Positions 1 to 8,929 of a DNA stretch of 64,000 bases are shown piece by piece. A program made the position numbers and the translations under genes. This DNA comes from Cryomorpha sp963836915 (GTDB lineage: Bacteria > Bacteroidota > Bacteroidia > Flavobacteriales_D > Cryomorphaceae). The number at the start of each line of letters is the position of its first letter. Within the stretch, counting starts at the first letter, position 1. Location: NCBI GenBank assembly GCA_963836915.1, contig CAWILH010000002.1:1302001-1366000 (forward strand), written 5' to 3'. The notes beneath the pieces were generated by a model. It was not told the DNA's origin. It worked only from the letters and a program-made list of their open reading frames with translations, and searched no databases.

Positions 1-2120
1 AATTCTGTCAATAATCGATACCTCTGGTAACTATTCTGAAAATTATATTCATTCGAAGACTCTAACATACTTGATGTTAGTCGAATTCTTCCTGAATTAA
101 CTTCTTGCAGTATTGATTGAACCTTTTCCTTTTGTGTTATAGCAGTTAACTCATTGATAAAATCTTCAGCGTTTGATTGGTCATTCTGTATTAAGATTGA
201 TAAGATTTTTTTTCTCTCTTCAATGACATCTTCCTTTGAATCATAGTCATAATAAAATTTTTCTAAAACTTCAATAGAACAACCGTGTTCTAGAATAAAT
301 AAGTGTTTTTTCAAATCAATTTCATCAATTGGCACATCTGTTTCGGATGGTTTCTTAACGTTGAGAGATTCTAACCACATTTCTATGGAGACAAAACAGT
401 GGTAGTTGTCGAGATTATTCAGATGGAAAAAAATCGCACTATCGATATGTCCAGAGATCGGATAGTTTCTTTCTATGATTGTTTCAAGGAGTGTTGCTGT
501 GTTTATACGTTTAGTTAAGTTCTTGTTGTTAAAATAACTCGAAATGTACAAACCAATGGCTTCATCAAAATTATCAGTGTTAGCATATGAATGAAACAAA
601 ACAAAAGTTATCTCTTCAATGAAGCTGTTGTTTCTAATCTTTTCAAGATTAAACTCTGTTCCGAGTCGAATACATTCATCAAAGTTGTTTTGCTTGAAAG
701 CTTTTCTTAGTTGATAGAGTCTGAACTTAAATTTGCTAATTACTGAGCTTAATTCCTTTTCATCGACAGCATGTCCAGCGATTAATTTGACGCAACCACT
801 TGTGGTTAGATTTTCGAAGTTTGATTTACACTTTACATTATCTGATAGTAATAAGATAAGTGGATTTGGATAATTTGAATGAAAACTAATATTGTTCTGT
901 ATTAGATTCTTTTGAGAGTAAATTCCAAGTGTGCTACTAATGAGTGCGAGTAGTTGTTTTGAAAATGATAAATTGGGTGTTGAAATGATTATTTTAAGAA
1001 GTTCATCAGCTTTTTGAACCGACTCATCTTCGATGCTGTATGCCACAAATAGTTTTCTTAGGAGCTCATCAAAATGCTCTGAAATATTTGTAGGGATAAA
1101 TGGTTTTGCACTCTCGATAAGAGATTTCACATAAATCTCCCATAATTCGACTAAGTTAGGGGATTCACCAAGTATAATGGGAATTTCAGAAATACATTTT
1201 TCGTAATTCCCGCTTGAGTATTGTTCAAGAATTTCAATGTATTTTGAAGATTCAATTGTAACTTCTTTAATACCACAAAATTCTTTTAATCGATTAATTC
1301 TATTGTCTTCAATTTCGGATAACTCCTCTAATGTGTCAATAGCTACTTGTTGAATAATTGAATCACTAGATGAAAGGAGTTCTGCTAAAAGATTTAGTAA
1401 AGCAATATATCTATCGATAATTGAAGATGATGAGTCAGCGTAAATGAGAAAAGGGTATTGCTTATAATCTGAGATTAAATGATAAGACAACTTATAATTT
1501 AAGTATTCGAAATCATATTGACTTGCGGTACGTATTTCATTATTCAAAGAGCGATGGTAGTCAGAGCATGAAATAGCCTGTTCAGATTTTTTACTGAAAA
1601 TCTGATTAAAAAAAAGAGTATAGGAATTAGTTGAAGAGGCATTGGTCTGATTAGCAAACTTCCAATTCCCCTCTGTTCCATGTAGTTTTTCGGTTATGAA
1701 ATAGCGTATTTCCAGACCCCAATATGAAAAGCAAATTTTTTCATCAATCTCGTCTAGTATTTTTTCCGCATCTTGATTGTTGCCAAGAAGTAATTCTTTT
1801 TGAAGATCCTGTTCAAGTTTTAAGAAATTTTTAATTTCTTTTTTTGAAAGTAAAATACTCTCTAGAACCCAAGCTACTTCACCATCTAAGTTATTAGAAA
1901 AAAAACTTGTTCTTGATTCTCTTAATTCAGCGTATGATTTTGGTCTATGTTTACCGAGAATGTATGCTTTGGTAATTGGGTGTTTGTATGCCTTTTTAAT
2001 TTCTTTTTTAAAACCTGAAAATGATAATTCTTTAAGACTGCTAATTAGGGCAAGCGCCTGTCTAGGAGATTGAAATAATCTCTTGTCAATTGGAAGATTT
2101 GCATGTCTTTTCTTAGCCAT
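1..2120 (-). CDS. Large helical protein of unknown function (C-terminus beyond the left edge)
   Basis: An open frame of at least 706 codons begins at the ATG whose complement is at 2118..2120 (MAKKRHANLPIDKRLF) and runs off the left edge without a stop. The protein is rich in Leu, Ser, Asn and Glu and looks all-helical. Stretches such as DEVLEKFYYDYDSKE-like acidic helices and repeated LxxLL patterns suggest a solenoid or TPR-like scaffold. I see no signal peptide, membrane segment or catalytic motif and do not recognise the family. It is the left-most gene of the cassette array, separated from the next elements by a palindrome and IS110 copy 1. A defence role is only a guess from context. 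The translation was made by eye. Confidence 0.8.
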   Translation of the reverse strand, partial: MAKKRHANLPIDKRLFQSPRQALALISSLKELSFSGFKKEIKKAYKHPITKAYILGKHRPKSYAELRESRTSFFSNNLDGEVAWVLESILLSKKEIKNFLKLEQDLQKELLLGNNQDAEKILDEIDEKICFSYWGLEIRYFITEKLHGTEGNWKFANQTNASSTNSYTLFFNQIFSKKSEQAISCSDYHRSLNNEIRTASQYDFEYLNYKLSYHLISDYKQYPFLIYADSSSSIIDRYIALLNLLAELLSSSDSIIQQVAIDTLEELSEIEDNRINRLKEFCGIKEVTIESSKYIEILEQYSSGNYEKCISEIPIILGESPNLVELWEIYVKSLIESAKPFIPTNISEHFDELLRKLFVAYSIEDESVQKADELLKIIISTPNLSFSKQLLALISSTLGIYSQKNLIQNNISFHSNYPNPLILLLSDNVKCKSNFENLTTSGCVKLIAGHAVDEKELSSVISKFKFRLYQLRKAFKQNNFDECIRLGTEFNLEKIRNNSFIEEITFVLFHSYANTDNFDEAIGLYISSYFNNKNLTKRINTATLLETIIERNYPISGHIDSAIFFHLNNLDNYHCFVSIEMWLESLNVKKPSETDVPIDEIDLKKHLFILEHGCSIEVLEKFYYDYDSKEDVIEERKKILSILIQNDQSNAEDFINELTAITQKEKVQSILQEVNSGRIRLTSSMLESSNEYNFQNSYQRYRLLTE

Positions 2121-2184
2121 TATAGACTTTTATTTAATTTTATTTTAGATCGATAGAGGATCAAACGTTAGTTTTTTTTAATCA

Positions 2185-2307
2185 CACACAACGGCAGTAT
2201 AAGCGTAGTGCGGGATTTCGAAGCACAGACTTACAATTTACCGTAAAGGTTCCTGCTTGAAAGGTATTTATCTTTAGACGTAAAGCCCGCATTATCGCTT
2301 GTTCAAC
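2185..2307. repeat. attC-like cassette-boundary palindrome (P1)
   Basis: The left arm (ACAACGG...ATAAGCG-TAG-TGCGGG) pairs with the right arm (CCCGC-ATTAT-CGCTTGTTCAAC). The ends read ACACAAC and GTTCAAC, matching the AAC...GTT polarity of attC core sites. The internal loop is asymmetric (TAG against ATTA). The loop carries TTCGAAGCAC, also found in P4 and P8. IS110 copy 1 starts directly after the terminal AAC. The role as a recombination site is inferred. Confidence 0.6.
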
Positions 2308-2329
2308 CTAAGTTTACAATCCATTAAAT

Positions 2330-2515
2330 TAGCGACTATAAATAAAAGAACGAAAGAGAGGAATAAGACTAGCTTATACACGAGGATTTAAACCCGTCAA
2401 CATTGAAAGTCCCCTCTCTTTTTCTACTATTAATCTGAACAGTTCGTTAGGCCTTTTAGAGCCTGTTTCCAGGTTGTTGGATAGCAGTAGATCCGTTCTT
2501 CCAAACTTAAGTATT
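2330..2515 (+). ncRNA. Candidate IS110 bridge RNA (copy 1)
   Basis: AAAGAGAGG (2353..2361) pairs perfectly with CCTCTCTTT (2413..2421) and encloses a 51-nt loop. In the loop, GCTTATACA (2372..2380) is identical to the target arm left of IS110 copy 2. CAACATTGAA (2398..2407) is the exact reverse complement of the element's right junction TTCAATGTTG (3540..3549). Downstream, ACAGTTC is repeated at the right end, and AAACTTA (2504..2510) is complementary to TAAGTTT at the left end. IS110 elements are known to encode a bridge RNA in this position. Transcription itself is inferred. Confidence 0.6.
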
Positions 2516-3493
2516 ATGGATAAATTTAGTAATTATTACGGGATAGACATATCCAAGGATGTATTTGATGTGATGGATGCAGAAGGTAGGTATCTTCAGT
2601 TCACAAACGATCTAAAAGGTTTTAAATCTTTCTTAAAAGAAATAGACAGAAAGGGTTGTTTTGTTATGGAGGCTACGGGAGTATACCACACCCAGTCGGC
2701 AGATTTTCTATACGCTGAATCAGTGTTTGTTTCAGTTGTAAATCCGCTTGTGATCAAGCGCTTCATTCAAATGAATCTCAGGCGCATCAAGACCGACAAG
2801 TCCGATGCTGAGATGATATGTAAATATGCACGTCAGCATGAGCTTAAAGCTTATAGGCCTTCATCAAAGTATGTAAAAGAAAGCCGCATAATAAGCGAGA
2901 ATATAGATTTGCTCATAAAGGGTAGAACCATGATCAAGAACAGATTACATGCCATGGAGCACAAATCAGCTAAGCACAGAAGTATACTGATCAAGCCTCT
3001 GGAAAAAACTATTTCAGATTTAACCACCCAGATCAAGAAACTGGAAAGAGAGTTAAAAAAATTGATTGAAGAAAATGAAGCTGATCTGTTCTCAAGGCTT
3101 CAGACTATTCCAGGAATAGGAAAAAGTACCGCTATGTTCATGATCGTTCTGAGCGATGGTTTCAAAAAGTTTGAGAGTGCCAAACAATTTACCTGTTACA
3201 TAGGGATGACTCCAGTTGAAAAACGATCTGGTAGCAGTGTAAGAGGAAGATCAGGAATCAGCAAACAGGGCAACCCAAAGCTCAGAAATCTCCTGTTCAT
3301 GTGTAGTTTTAACGCCTGTAAATCCAATAAAACATGTAGGGAACTTTATGAAAGAATCTTGGCCAAAGGGAAGTGTAAAAAGCTGGCATTAATAGCGGTA
3401 GCAAATAAGTTGATGAAACAAGCATTTGCCATTGCAAAATCCGGACTGATCTATGACCAAAATTATAGAAGTATAAAACCGCAATTGAATTAA
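2516..3493 (+). CDS. IS110-family transposase (DEDD recombinase), copy 1
   Basis: A 325-residue protein from ATG 2516; an in-frame TTG at 2474 would add 14 residues but lies in the guide-RNA region. The N-terminal RuvC-like DEDD domain shows YYGIDISKD (Asp), VMEATGVYH (Glu) and RRIKTDKSDAEMI (two Asp). A coiled-coil follows (about residues 150-210). The C-terminal Transposase_20 domain has IPGIGKSTA, an HhH-like segment, and SSVRGRSGISKQGNPKLR with the serine expected to act in catalysis. It would cut and join DNA guided by the element's bridge RNA. The reading frame is intact, so this is the copy most likely to be active. Confidence 0.93.
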   Translation: MDKFSNYYGIDISKDVFDVMDAEGRYLQFTNDLKGFKSFLKEIDRKGCFVMEATGVYHTQSADFLYAESVFVSVVNPLVIKRFIQMNLRRIKTDKSDAEMICKYARQHELKAYRPSSKYVKESRIISENIDLLIKGRTMIKNRLHAMEHKSAKHRSILIKPLEKTISDLTTQIKKLERELKKLIEENEADLFSRLQTIPGIGKSTAMFMIVLSDGFKKFESAKQFTCYIGMTPVEKRSGSSVRGRSGISKQGNPKLRNLLFMCSFNACKSNKTCRELYERILAKGKCKKLALIAVANKLMKQAFAIAKSGLIYDQNYRSIKPQLN

Positions 3494-3607
3494 AAAAAAC
3501 ACATTAAAAAGTCACCAATTTTCTTGGATTTTACCACAGTTCAATGTTGTAAGCTGGCTTTCCACGTCCTGCTTGCTTTTCCGAAGTTTTAATGCTAGTT
3601 CGAATTG

Positions 3608-3693
3608 AGCGTTGGCAAGACATACTCTTTTGCAATTTTGGCTTGTGTGTTGGCTGGTGCGAATTGCAAATGTGTATGGCTTTTAGCGTTGGC
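3608..3693. repeat. attC-like cassette-boundary palindrome (P2)
   Basis: The arms CATACTCTTTTGCAATT and AATTGCAAATGTGTATG pair except at two positions (TCT against ACA when the right arm is reverse-complemented). The same two mismatches occur in P3, P9 and P10 although their arm sequences differ. The outer edges read GAGCGTTGG and TAGCGTTGG. The stop codon of the DUF6804 gene lies inside the right edge (CAACGCTAA on the minus strand), the usual tight fit of a cassette gene to its site. Confidence 0.55.
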
Positions 3694-3949
3694 TTTTCGT
3701 TCTATTCATAAACAAGCTTGCAATAAGTCCAATTCCCACAATCACATCCACAATGTTCCACAATTCTCTTCCAAGTGCGATTTTAATAAACGGTTGAAAG
3801 AGTAGTGCAAGTCCACCGTAAATAATCATTTCCGTATTTCTGTTTTCTTCATTCGCTTTATACGCCAAAATTCCAAATCCGACTAGTGCTACAAATCTAA
3901 CAAACTGATAAAATCCATAAGGCATATCTATCAAGCATAGAAAGAACAA
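3683..3949 (-). CDS. Small membrane protein, DUF6804 family
   Basis: An 88-residue hydrophobic protein with about three membrane helices. MPYGFYQFVRF, a central ALLFQPF and LGRELWNIVDV are typical of DUF6804 (function unknown). The annotated start is TTG. The frame stays open 8 codons further up to the stop of the preceding gene, so the true start may be slightly upstream. It is the last gene of the vWA/PP2C/kinase operon, 25 bp after the DUF4407 gene, and its stop codon lies in palindrome P2. It may be an accessory membrane component of that system (inference). Confidence 0.75.
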   Translation of the reverse strand: MFFLCLIDMPYGFYQFVRFVALVGFGILAYKANEENRNTEMIIYGGLALLFQPFIKIALGRELWNIVDVIVGIGLIASLFMNRTKSQR

Positions 3950-3974
3950 TATTGCTAAAGCAATTTTTATTATT

Positions 3975-5384
3975 CTAACAATTTAATTTAGGTTTTTCTG
4001 ATGCTTCTTTTTTCTCTTGTCCGTTGCTATTTATGATATGATTTACACCAATATTCAACTTATTAATTTCTTCTTCCTTCCATTTTTCAACCGCCAATTC
4101 TGCAATTTCTGCCTGCGCCAAAGCAATTTTATTTAGCAAAGCTTTGTTACCTGCAATTTCTGCATCAAGTCTATTCTGATTTTTCTCTGTCGAAATTTTT
4201 ATTGAAGTATTTATACTATCATTTATATCCGAAATTTTCTGCCTTTCTCTTACAAAAGATTCGTGCTTTAGTCTATCCATAATATCATCATAAGGACCTG
4301 TTTCGGCCATCAATTTAAATAATACAGGAGCTACTTCAATAAAAATAAATAGAAGTGTTATTAACCATTTTGCCCAAAATATCGCTGACTTTTCACTTGT
4401 TAAAATACTCAATGCCTCTAGGTGTGCTGCAAAACCATCATAGTTTTCTACCTTATTATCATAATTTGTTCTTTTGGCAGTTCTGGTAACTTCCATTTGT
4501 TGCTTTTTGTCTAACAACGTCTCCTTTTCATTAATCAACAATGAAATCTGCTTGTCTATTTTTTGTTGCTCACTAATTATGGCTTCTCCTTTATTCTCTG
4601 TTAATTCAACAATTTGATTATCTATTTTCTCTTTTTCATTCCTCAAGTTATTTCTTACTCCAATTTGAACATCTCGAATAGACTTGCGACTACTTATAGT
4701 ATTAGAAGATAAAGAATCATTTATCGCTTTAATATAATTACTATGTAACCCATTTACTTTACTTTGTACAGAGTTAAGTTCGGATTCTTTTTGCTTTGAA
4801 TCAATCTTTAATTCATCCTTTCGTTCTTCATAATAAGCTCCTGCATTTTCAGTAAGTTGCTTTTTGTTGTTCGTTAAATCAGTAATATCACTTTCGACTT
4901 TTGTTAGACGACTATTAAGTTCATCATATTCATCATTGAATGAAACATCTCTACCTTTTAGGTCTTCGGCTTTGTCAATTTTTAATCGTTCTACAACTGT
5001 TTGAATTTCTGTTTCAAAGATTTTTAATTCCAAAGGTGTAGAAATTACAAAACCTAGTAGAATTGCCATTAGTAATCTTGGTGCTGCTATCTTCCATTCC
5101 TCTTTTGTTATTTTTTGAGTTCCATCTCCTTTTCCAATAGTTGAAACAATGTACCTGTCTAAATTGAAAATTAATAAACCCCAAAATGCACCAAAAAACA
5201 ATGATGGTATTACGGATTTGAATGCTGTAAAAAATGCATAACCTCCTGCAAAGCTTGCCATCAATGCTGTAAATACAATAGTGCCACCGACACCAAAATA
5301 TTTAGCGTGGTCAGTAGGGCATTCTTCTAAAATTTCGGTGTTGGCGCCTGCACACCACCAAAAAAACCTGTTAATTCTTTTCAT
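3975..5384 (-). CDS. DUF4407 membrane/coiled-coil protein
   Basis: A 469-residue protein. The N-terminus RINRFFWWCAGANTEIL followed by two close membrane helices and LLIFNLDRYIVST is characteristic of DUF4407. A third helix lies near residues 105-120. Residues about 130-310 form a long charged coiled coil, a fourth helix (WAKWLITLLFIFIEVAPVLF) follows, then a cytoplasmic helical tail. Its start overlaps the end of the second kinase gene by 14 bp, so translation is probably coupled. DUF4407 proteins have no established biochemical role. In this operon it could be the membrane sensor or effector acted on by the kinases and phosphatase (inference). Confidence 0.85.
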   Translation of the reverse strand: MKRINRFFWWCAGANTEILEECPTDHAKYFGVGGTIVFTALMASFAGGYAFFTAFKSVIPSLFFGAFWGLLIFNLDRYIVSTIGKGDGTQKITKEEWKIAAPRLLMAILLGFVISTPLELKIFETEIQTVVERLKIDKAEDLKGRDVSFNDEYDELNSRLTKVESDITDLTNNKKQLTENAGAYYEERKDELKIDSKQKESELNSVQSKVNGLHSNYIKAINDSLSSNTISSRKSIRDVQIGVRNNLRNEKEKIDNQIVELTENKGEAIISEQQKIDKQISLLINEKETLLDKKQQMEVTRTAKRTNYDNKVENYDGFAAHLEALSILTSEKSAIFWAKWLITLLFIFIEVAPVLFKLMAETGPYDDIMDRLKHESFVRERQKISDINDSINTSIKISTEKNQNRLDAEIAGNKALLNKIALAQAEIAELAVEKWKEEEINKLNIGVNHIINSNGQEKKEASEKPKLNC

Positions 5385-6266
5385 TCGATTGGTTGTTAAA
5401 TATTTTTGAAACCACTTTATTACTACTTATTGCTTTGAAAATTTTCTTCAATCCGGATTTCTTCTCATTTAGGCTACTAAAATTTTCATCAAGCTTGTTG
5501 AACTTGATTTCTTCAAAAGAGGTGTTAATAGAATTGTTGAAATTCAAATTAAGGCTATTGGAGAAATTATTTATACCTAATTCTATATGTGGAAACTCTG
5601 GAAGATTTACCTCTAAATTCGTTATTTTTTCAAATAATGGAATAGGGACTTGAATACTTTTTATAATCGGTGTTGGAAAAACTTTTATTTCAAGTTTTTT
5701 AACTACTGTTTCATTAAAACCAATTGCAGTTAAAACATATTCAAAATTATCTTGTGGTTTTAAAATTATGCTTCCAGAGTGGTCAACTTCATTTACACCA
5801 TTGTTTATGGAAACTTCTAATGCGTTTTCAACTTCCCAAGCAAGACTAATCTCACTACCTTGAATTAATACTTCTCTGTCACTAGTGAATGCTTTTATAA
5901 TTGGAGGTTCTAAATAAAGAGAGAAGGGTCTTAAATCTGTATAATGCTTGGTTTTTATATAATCAATTAATATAGCAAGAAGCTTGTCGATTTTTAAAGA
6001 AAGTCCAAATAGGTCTTTATAAATATTTGAATTTTCCAAATCTTCAAAGTCAGTTTCAGAAAACAATAAGTATTGTGTGTCTTTAACTTGATATTTTTCC
6101 CAAAGTTCTTGTTTTTCAGCTATGGCGAGAATTGACAAATAAATAATCAACTCTGAAAAGTAATCAGCTTTTAAAGAAGCTTTTCCGCCTTTAAAACGTG
6201 AAGGATGTTGATAACCTTTAAGTCCAGTTACTCAAGTTTCGCAGGTGAAATAATCGCATAAAAAAA

Positions 6267-6338
6267 GCAGCGATATTATTGTATAATGTACTAATTATTA
6301 GTACATTAATGTCTCCAAACAAAACAATAATATGCTGC
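6267..6338 (+). promoter_or_regulatory. Nested hairpin covering the IS4 transposase start
   Basis: GCAGCGATATTATTGT (6267..6282) pairs with ACAATAATATGCTGC (6324..6338). Inside, TAATGTACTAAT (6284..6295) pairs with ATTAGTACATTA (6297..6308). The transposase ATG (6332) lies in the outer right arm. Such structures protect insertion sequences from being translated off read-through transcripts; that role is inferred here. Confidence 0.55.
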
Positions 6339-7765
6339 GAAACAAAGATACAAATTGCATTTCGGAAATCGGAAAAGAAATTACTTCTTCTGATACTATT
6401 CTCGAAAGATTCCTTTATTGGATCAATTTTTTTGACTTCAAACAAGTTTATAGATTATTGGACAAGGCCAAACAGAAGGGATACAGTGCCAGCGATCTGA
6501 TGAAGGTACTGGTGATGGTCCCATTTGCCGGGAAAGACAATATCCACTCGTTCTTGGGCAGCGGCTTTGGCAAAGTCAGTGCGGCGTGCAAAGACAGTTA
6601 TTATCGGCTGAAAAAAAGAGAAGACATAAACTGGGAAAGCTTTCACACGGCCTTTGTGAAAAGGTTTGTAAAGCTTGTGGCAAAAAAAGGAACAGAGAAA
6701 ATAGATGGTAGCCCAAAGTGTTTGATCATTGATGACACCGTACTGCCCAAAAAAGGCAAGCTTATGGAAGGGGTCGGCAAGCTCTGGGATCACGCAGATA
6801 TGCGTTACACCTTAGGCTTCAAGCTTTTGCTGCTCGGTTATTTTGACGGCAAAAGCTTCCTTCCCGTAAATTTCACACTCCATAGAGAGAAAGGCAAGAA
6901 AAAGAGCAAACCTTATGGATTGGATGTTGCCGTACTTGAAAGACAGTTCGGGGCAGGGCGCGAAAGGGTCAGTATTACAGGGAAGCGCAAGGCAGCAATG
7001 GACGGTGATAAAATCAGCTCGGCGATTGCAATGATCACTAAAGCCTGTAAATATTTAGCTGTGGATTATCTACTCATGGATAGTTGGTTCACGTGTGAGA
7101 AGATGCTGGGATCAGCTCAAAAACTGAACGTGAAACTCGTCGGTATGATGAAGATGGCAAAGGCAAAATATGAGTACCAAGGGGGAGCGTATACTTCCAA
7201 AGAACTACTTGCCAGATTAAGTAGCACACGAAAGCGCTGCCGTAAACTGAAAGCCACTTATATAGAGGTAAAGGTAAAGTACAAAGGCCATGACATAAAG
7301 TTGTTCTTTTCCCGTTTTGGCACGCAGGCAAAGTGGCACCTTATCTTGAGCACCGATCTGACATCGGGATATTTAAAAACCATACAGATATACCAAATAC
7401 GGTGGTCGATCGAAGTGTTTTTCAAAGAGTCTAAACAGTATTTGAAACTAGGGAAATGCCAAGCAGAAGACCTTGCAGCGCAGTTTGCTGATATTACCAC
7501 CACAATGACTCAATATATCCTCCTCGCATTGCAAAAGCGCTTTGGTGACTATGAGACCAAGGGAGAAGTATTTCGAGAAGCTGAAGAAAAACTTATGGAG
7601 TTTACATTGGATCAAAGGCTGTGGGGACTTTTTCAAGAACTTGTGAACTTAGTCATTGAAGTCTTCGGACTCGCAATAGAAGACATTGATAAATTCGTGG
7701 CCGAGATTATTGAAAAAAACAGCCTGAACAAAATTGCAGCATACTACGATACAAGGGCAGCATGA
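6332..7765 (+). CDS. IS4-family transposase
   Basis: A 477-residue DDE transposase. The catalytic aspartates are in CLIIDDTVLPKKGK (about residue 132) and LLMDSWFTCEKM (about 250). The IS4 signature Y-x2-R-x3-E-x6-K is present as YQIRWSIEVFFKESK near residue 352. The beta-strand-rich insertion between the second Asp and the Glu is typical of IS4. The frame is complete and ends 26 bp before the right inverted repeat. The start codon sits in a long hairpin, consistent with low expression. Confidence 0.93.
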   Translation: MLRNKDTNCISEIGKEITSSDTILERFLYWINFFDFKQVYRLLDKAKQKGYSASDLMKVLVMVPFAGKDNIHSFLGSGFGKVSAACKDSYYRLKKREDINWESFHTAFVKRFVKLVAKKGTEKIDGSPKCLIIDDTVLPKKGKLMEGVGKLWDHADMRYTLGFKLLLLGYFDGKSFLPVNFTLHREKGKKKSKPYGLDVAVLERQFGAGRERVSITGKRKAAMDGDKISSAIAMITKACKYLAVDYLLMDSWFTCEKMLGSAQKLNVKLVGMMKMAKAKYEYQGGAYTSKELLARLSSTRKRCRKLKATYIEVKVKYKGHDIKLFFSRFGTQAKWHLILSTDLTSGYLKTIQIYQIRWSIEVFFKESKQYLKLGKCQAEDLAAQFADITTTMTQYILLALQKRFGDYETKGEVFREAEEKLMEFTLDQRLWGLFQELVNLVIEVFGLAIEDIDKFVAEIIEKNSLNKIAAYYDTRAA

Positions 7766-8365
7766 AAAACTAATTTATGTGCGAAACTTGAGTCCAGTTA
7801 CAAGTTCTTTTTGACCTTCAATTTCTCGAATACAGATTGAATCGTAATCTACTAATTTTATATCTCCATTTTCTGTCACTAAAATATTACCCTCTTGCAA
7901 ATCTCCGTGCGAAATTTGGTTGTCTCTCAAATCTTGACACATTTTCAAGAAATTGTCGGCAAGTGAAACTAATAATGATGAGTTGGCAAGATTCTTTTCA
8001 ATGTATTCTTTGAAAAGCATACCATCTAACCATTCCATTCTTATCGTATCAACCAATTCTCCATTGATAAGAATTCCTTTTTCGTCATATATAAACTCTG
8101 CGAAATAGGGTAACTTTTTAGAGGTTAAGTATTTTGATATTTTTAGATATCGCTCTTCATTTTCGCCCATTGGAACGTGCCAAACGCGAAACGCCCATTT
8201 TTTAGATTTGTGGGTTAATTGAAACACCATATTGAAACCGCCTACATAAACAAATGGATTTCCATTTTTATTGATTCTCGCTTTTGCACCCTTTAAAGCA
8301 GGAACTTTTAAGAAAAGGTCAAGATTTTTTATTGATGTTAATATGTCCTGCTTATTTGCCATAAA

Positions 8366-8929
8366 TTAAAATTTGTCTAAAATATTTGAAGTGTTTTTAG
8401 ATGCTTTTTTACATTCTGTATTCTTATCCCATTTTGCCATTATGCTTTCTATTGGTAACAATGCCACCTTATTGTTTTTGATTGCAAATCCAAATTGTGG
8501 TTTTAGGTCAAAAAATTTGTTCTCAAATTGTTTTGTCAATGAAATGTCATCTTGTATAATTAGAATATTTTCATCATTCATTCTTGCTTTAAATGACCAA
8601 TTATATGAACCCGTAATTACAACATTGCTATCAATGATGCAGAACTTGTTGTGCATAAAACTATCTCTTGAACTGTCGTCAATATTGCCTATGTAGCCAA
8701 CTTTTCCTTTGAACTTTAAGAAGTCTTTAAAATCAACTCTTGATTTTTTATTGAACTTATGATTTGCAACAATTACTTCTATGTTCAATCCTTCTTTTAA
8801 TTTGTCAACCAATTTCGAGTAAATCTCAAAGTCAGTAAACCAAGCAACACAAATTTTTATATCAGATTGAGCATTCTCAATATGATGAATTATTTGAAGA
8901 TGAATATTTTCGAAGTAAGCTTTTACCAT
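8366..8929 (-). CDS. Single-HKD phospholipase D-like nuclease
   Basis: A 187-residue protein of the PLD superfamily with one catalytic motif, FMHNKFCIIDSN (H-x-K-x4-D, about residue 94), followed by ITGSYNWSFKA, the usual companion of Nuc/BfiI-type nucleases. These act as dimers, each subunit giving one HKD motif. Substrate here is likely DNA or RNA, not lipid, judging by size. The gene overlaps the upstream kinase stop by 1 bp and is followed 3 bp later by the second kinase. It is the likely effector of this operon (inference). Its C-terminus SNILDKF resembles the ends of the PP2C and kinase proteins. Confidence 0.88.
   Translation of the reverse strand: MVKAYFENIHLQIIHHIENAQSDIKICVAWFTDFEIYSKLVDKLKEGLNIEVIVANHKFNKKSRVDFKDFLKFKGKVGYIGNIDDSSRDSFMHNKFCIIDSNVVITGSYNWSFKARMNDENILIIQDDISLTKQFENKFFDLKPQFGFAIKNNKVALLPIESIMAKWDKNTECKKASKNTSNILDKF

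Larger units (their letters stand above)
2308..3545 (+). mobile_element. IS110-family insertion sequence, copy 1 (complete)
   Basis: The boundaries come from alignment with the other two copies. All three share CTAAGTTTACAATCC at the left and CACAGTTCAAT at the right, and flanks differ beyond those points. There are no terminal inverted repeats and no clear target duplication, as usual for IS110. The left non-coding part is about 208 bp and the right about 52 bp, so the guide-RNA side is left (IS110 rather than IS1111 arrangement). The element lies between the AAC end of palindrome P1 and GTTG on the right. It differs from copies 2 and 3 by at least one codon (Ser for Leu in HTQ[S/L]ADF). Confidence 0.88.
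6232..7791 (+). mobile_element. IS4-family insertion sequence
   Basis: A 1560-bp element with perfect 12-bp terminal inverted repeats (TCAAGTTTCGCA left, TGCGAAACTTGA right). It is flanked by a 10-bp direct duplication GTCCAGTTAC (6222..6231 and 7792..7801). The duplication length and the YREK transposase identify the IS4 family. It interrupts a kinase gene in the opposite orientation. The undamaged duplication and inverted repeats suggest a recent insertion. Confidence 0.93.
5371..8362 (-). pseudogene. Protein-kinase-like gene interrupted by an IS4-family element
   Basis: Two pieces, 8362..7792 and 6221..5371, join in frame into a 473-residue protein once the IS4 element and one copy of its 10-bp target duplication are removed. 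The join restores TGLKGYQHPSRF, matching GLPGYQHPTRH in the intact kinase at 8929..9936. The N-terminal lobe has FVYVGGFNMVF. The catalytic loop is HGDLQEGN and the metal-binding position is VDYDS. The C-terminal half differs from the first kinase: residues about 290-375 look like an Ig-like beta domain, then a low-complexity Asn/Ser/Lys tail. As found the gene is broken, leaving a 195-residue N-terminal product. Confidence 0.88.

Noticed and set aside
2474..2515. TTG start for the IS110 transposase
   Set aside because: ATG at 2516 gives the usual N-terminus (YYGIDISKD) and leaves the guide-RNA region free.
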